From: Magnetococcales bacterium
GTDB taxonomy: Bacteria; Pseudomonadota; Magnetococcia; Magnetococcales; JADFWU01
Direction of reading: 5' to 3'
Length of the DNA: 64,000 nt
NCBI GenBank assembly: GCA_015234045.1
Contig: JADFWU010000001.1
Coordinates: 191,943-255,942, forward strand
The first letter of the stretch is position 1. Each line of letters begins with the position of its first letter. Below, in pieces: positions 63,022-64,000 of the stretch. The position numbers were made by a program, and so were the translations under genes. Below the pieces are notes generated by a model that was not told the DNA's origin, searched no databases, and saw only the letters and a list, made by a program, of their open reading frames with translations.

Positions 63022-64000
63022 ATGACGGTTTTTCATAAGCGGTTAGCATCGGTATTGGCTGCCTTCTTACTGTTTTTCAGTGTTTTTTTGGCCGAGGATG
63101 TGTCTTCGGCTGTGCTCGGTTATGGTCAGCTCAAGGCGGTAATCGGCAGTGTTACCGTTACACCGGCAAAAGGTGGGCCGCCGCGAATCGGTAAAGTAGG
63201 CATGGCCGTTGCGCGTGGCGATCTGCTCGTCACCAGTGCGACTGGCAAAACCATTATCGCACTTTCCGATGGTTCTGAAATGAAGCTGGGTGCGGCAACG
63301 CGCATGCATCTAAAAGGGACTGCCGATGCAAAACCCGGCACCCTCGGCGTTAATCTGCTCAGTGGTGTATTGCGTGCTTCGGTAACCAAGAAGGGGCCAA
63401 AAGGGCTGTTTACTGTGGCAACGCGGGGTGCTACTGCCAGTATTCGGGGCACCGATTTTATGGTGGAGGTGCGTAAGGAGTCGAGCTTCTTCTATATGAA
63501 CGAAGGAGCCATTGATGTGGATGGCTCAGGCAAGCAGGTGCGTTTGGAAGGGCAGCGTATGACCGCTAATGTGGTGGGACGTACACCGCTGTTGCCGGTC
63601 TCTTTGGACGATAATCCAACCCTGAAAACAGCGCGTGACACACTGCGTGGTTTTACCCAGACCGATATTCCGGCTGATATTGCCAAACTCAAGCATCATA
63701 AAGAGGTTCTGGCACGTTGGCATATCAGTTATGCCAGCCTGTTGATGGATGAAGGGCGACACTATGAGGCGGAAACCACTCTGCTGATTGCTCGGGATCT
63801 TTCCAAGTTGGATAAGGTTCAAAGTGAGATTTATAGCCTGATTGCCAATATCCATGCCCGTTTTCTCAATGATCCGCAGGGCGCGTTAACGCGGTTTGAA
63901 GAGATTATTGACAACTATCCGCAAACCCAATTCTATCAGCCAGCACTGTTCAATGCCTATCTGCTCGCCCAGGAGTTGGGCATGCTTGATAAATCCAAAC
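63022..64000 (+). CDS. FecR-domain protein with TPR-like tail (partial)
   Basis: The beginning of an exported protein that runs off the window end (about 326 codons visible). A hydrophobic signal segment (SVLAAFLLFFSVFLAEDVSSA) is followed by a FecR-type domain: VIGSVTVTPAKGG, ARGDLLVTSATGKTIIALSDGSEMKL-like strands and the signature FTVATRGATASIRGTDF. Further on, helical pairs with tetratricopeptide character begin (SLLMDEGRHYEAETTLLIA). FecR domains bind peptidoglycan or act in periplasmic signalling; without a linked sigma factor this is not a classic FecIR system. The ATG at 63022 is the best start, but no clear ribosome-binding site precedes it. Confidence 0.85.
   Translation, partial: MTVFHKRLASVLAAFLLFFSVFLAEDVSSAVLGYGQLKAVIGSVTVTPAKGGPPRIGKVGMAVARGDLLVTSATGKTIIALSDGSEMKLGAATRMHLKGTADAKPGTLGVNLLSGVLRASVTKKGPKGLFTVATRGATASIRGTDFMVEVRKESSFFYMNEGAIDVDGSGKQVRLEGQRMTANVVGRTPLLPVSLDDNPTLKTARDTLRGFTQTDIPADIAKLKHHKEVLARWHISYASLLMDEGRHYEAETTLLIARDLSKLDKVQSEIYSLIANIHARFLNDPQGALTRFEEIIDNYPQTQFYQPALFNAYLLAQELGMLDKSK

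Noticed and set aside
63000-63038. Short open frame starting at the ATG at 63000
   Set aside because: Out of frame with the FecR-domain gene and ends after 12 codons; it merely overlaps the chosen start.

Overview
The window looks like chromosomal DNA of a free-living, aerobic or microaerobic Gram-negative bacterium, most likely a pseudomonadotal lineage. Supporting evidence is an aa3-type cytochrome c oxidase cluster with Sco and CtaB assembly factors, RnfH and TruA, a lipobox lipoprotein, and many PAS/Cache signalling proteins. By eye the base composition is mid-GC. The mix of many hybrid kinases, a hemerythrin fusion and c-di-GMP signalling would fit something like the Magnetococcia, but no magnetosome or other marker gene is present, so this placement is a weak inference.

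Layout. 1-16666 (all minus strand) is a chemosensory gene cluster. In transcription order it holds a large REC-PAS-GAF hybrid kinase, a CheY-like regulator, a CheB-like/receiver/histidine-kinase fusion, a short histidine kinase, an Rcp1-like regulator, CheR with a C-terminal repeat tail, a double-CheW protein, two chemoreceptors and CheA-REC (cut by the window start). 16816-18094 has cysM and a small Ala/Glu-rich protein. 18179-21394 is a BvgS-like sensor kinase. 21478-27181 carries an M20-type amidohydrolase, a CPA-type cation/proton antiporter with a nucleotide-binding tail, a DHH phosphoesterase and a coiled-coil protein. 27501-30808 has a PocR-PAS hybrid kinase followed by a DUF3050 protein. 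30996-34118 is an accessory patch with a membrane protein, an Rpn/YhgA-like nuclease, two mobile-looking repeats and a GNAT protein. 34441-37217 is housekeeping: HIT protein, tRNA-Ala, uppP, truA, rnfH. 37406-40695 is an unassigned run: orphan ParA, two single-pass proteins and a tiny lipoprotein. 40722-50454 has a GGDEF-EAL protein, an ArsM-like methyltransferase, an HExxH protein, a Spo0M-like protein and an MBL/cNMP-binding/hemerythrin fusion. 50545-57343 is the oxidase cluster (transcribed subunit III, Sco, II, I, terminator, small membrane protein, DUF420, CtaB, Sco). 58083-64000 has a zinc-ribbon/MORN protein, another hybrid kinase and the start of a FecR-domain protein.

Signalling dominates. 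CheR, CheW, two receptors and CheA form a standard core, but the CheB-like protein has lost the active-site serine and every key residue of its own N-terminal receiver, and both receptors lack a recognisable full HAMP domain, so adaptation probably works differently from the enteric model. Three short, dispersed, inverted-repeat element families (A, B and C in the entries) occur in several intergenic regions, often next to each other; family A has two near-identical 159-bp copies and looks recently mobile.

Strongest candidates for something not previously described: the pseudo-CheB hybrid kinase in its cluster, the MBL-cNMP-cNMP-hemerythrin fusion, the ParA/membrane/lipoprotein cassette, and the zinc-ribbon protein with a duplicated helical module and MORN repeats. 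All family assignments come from reading motifs by eye; no database search was run.
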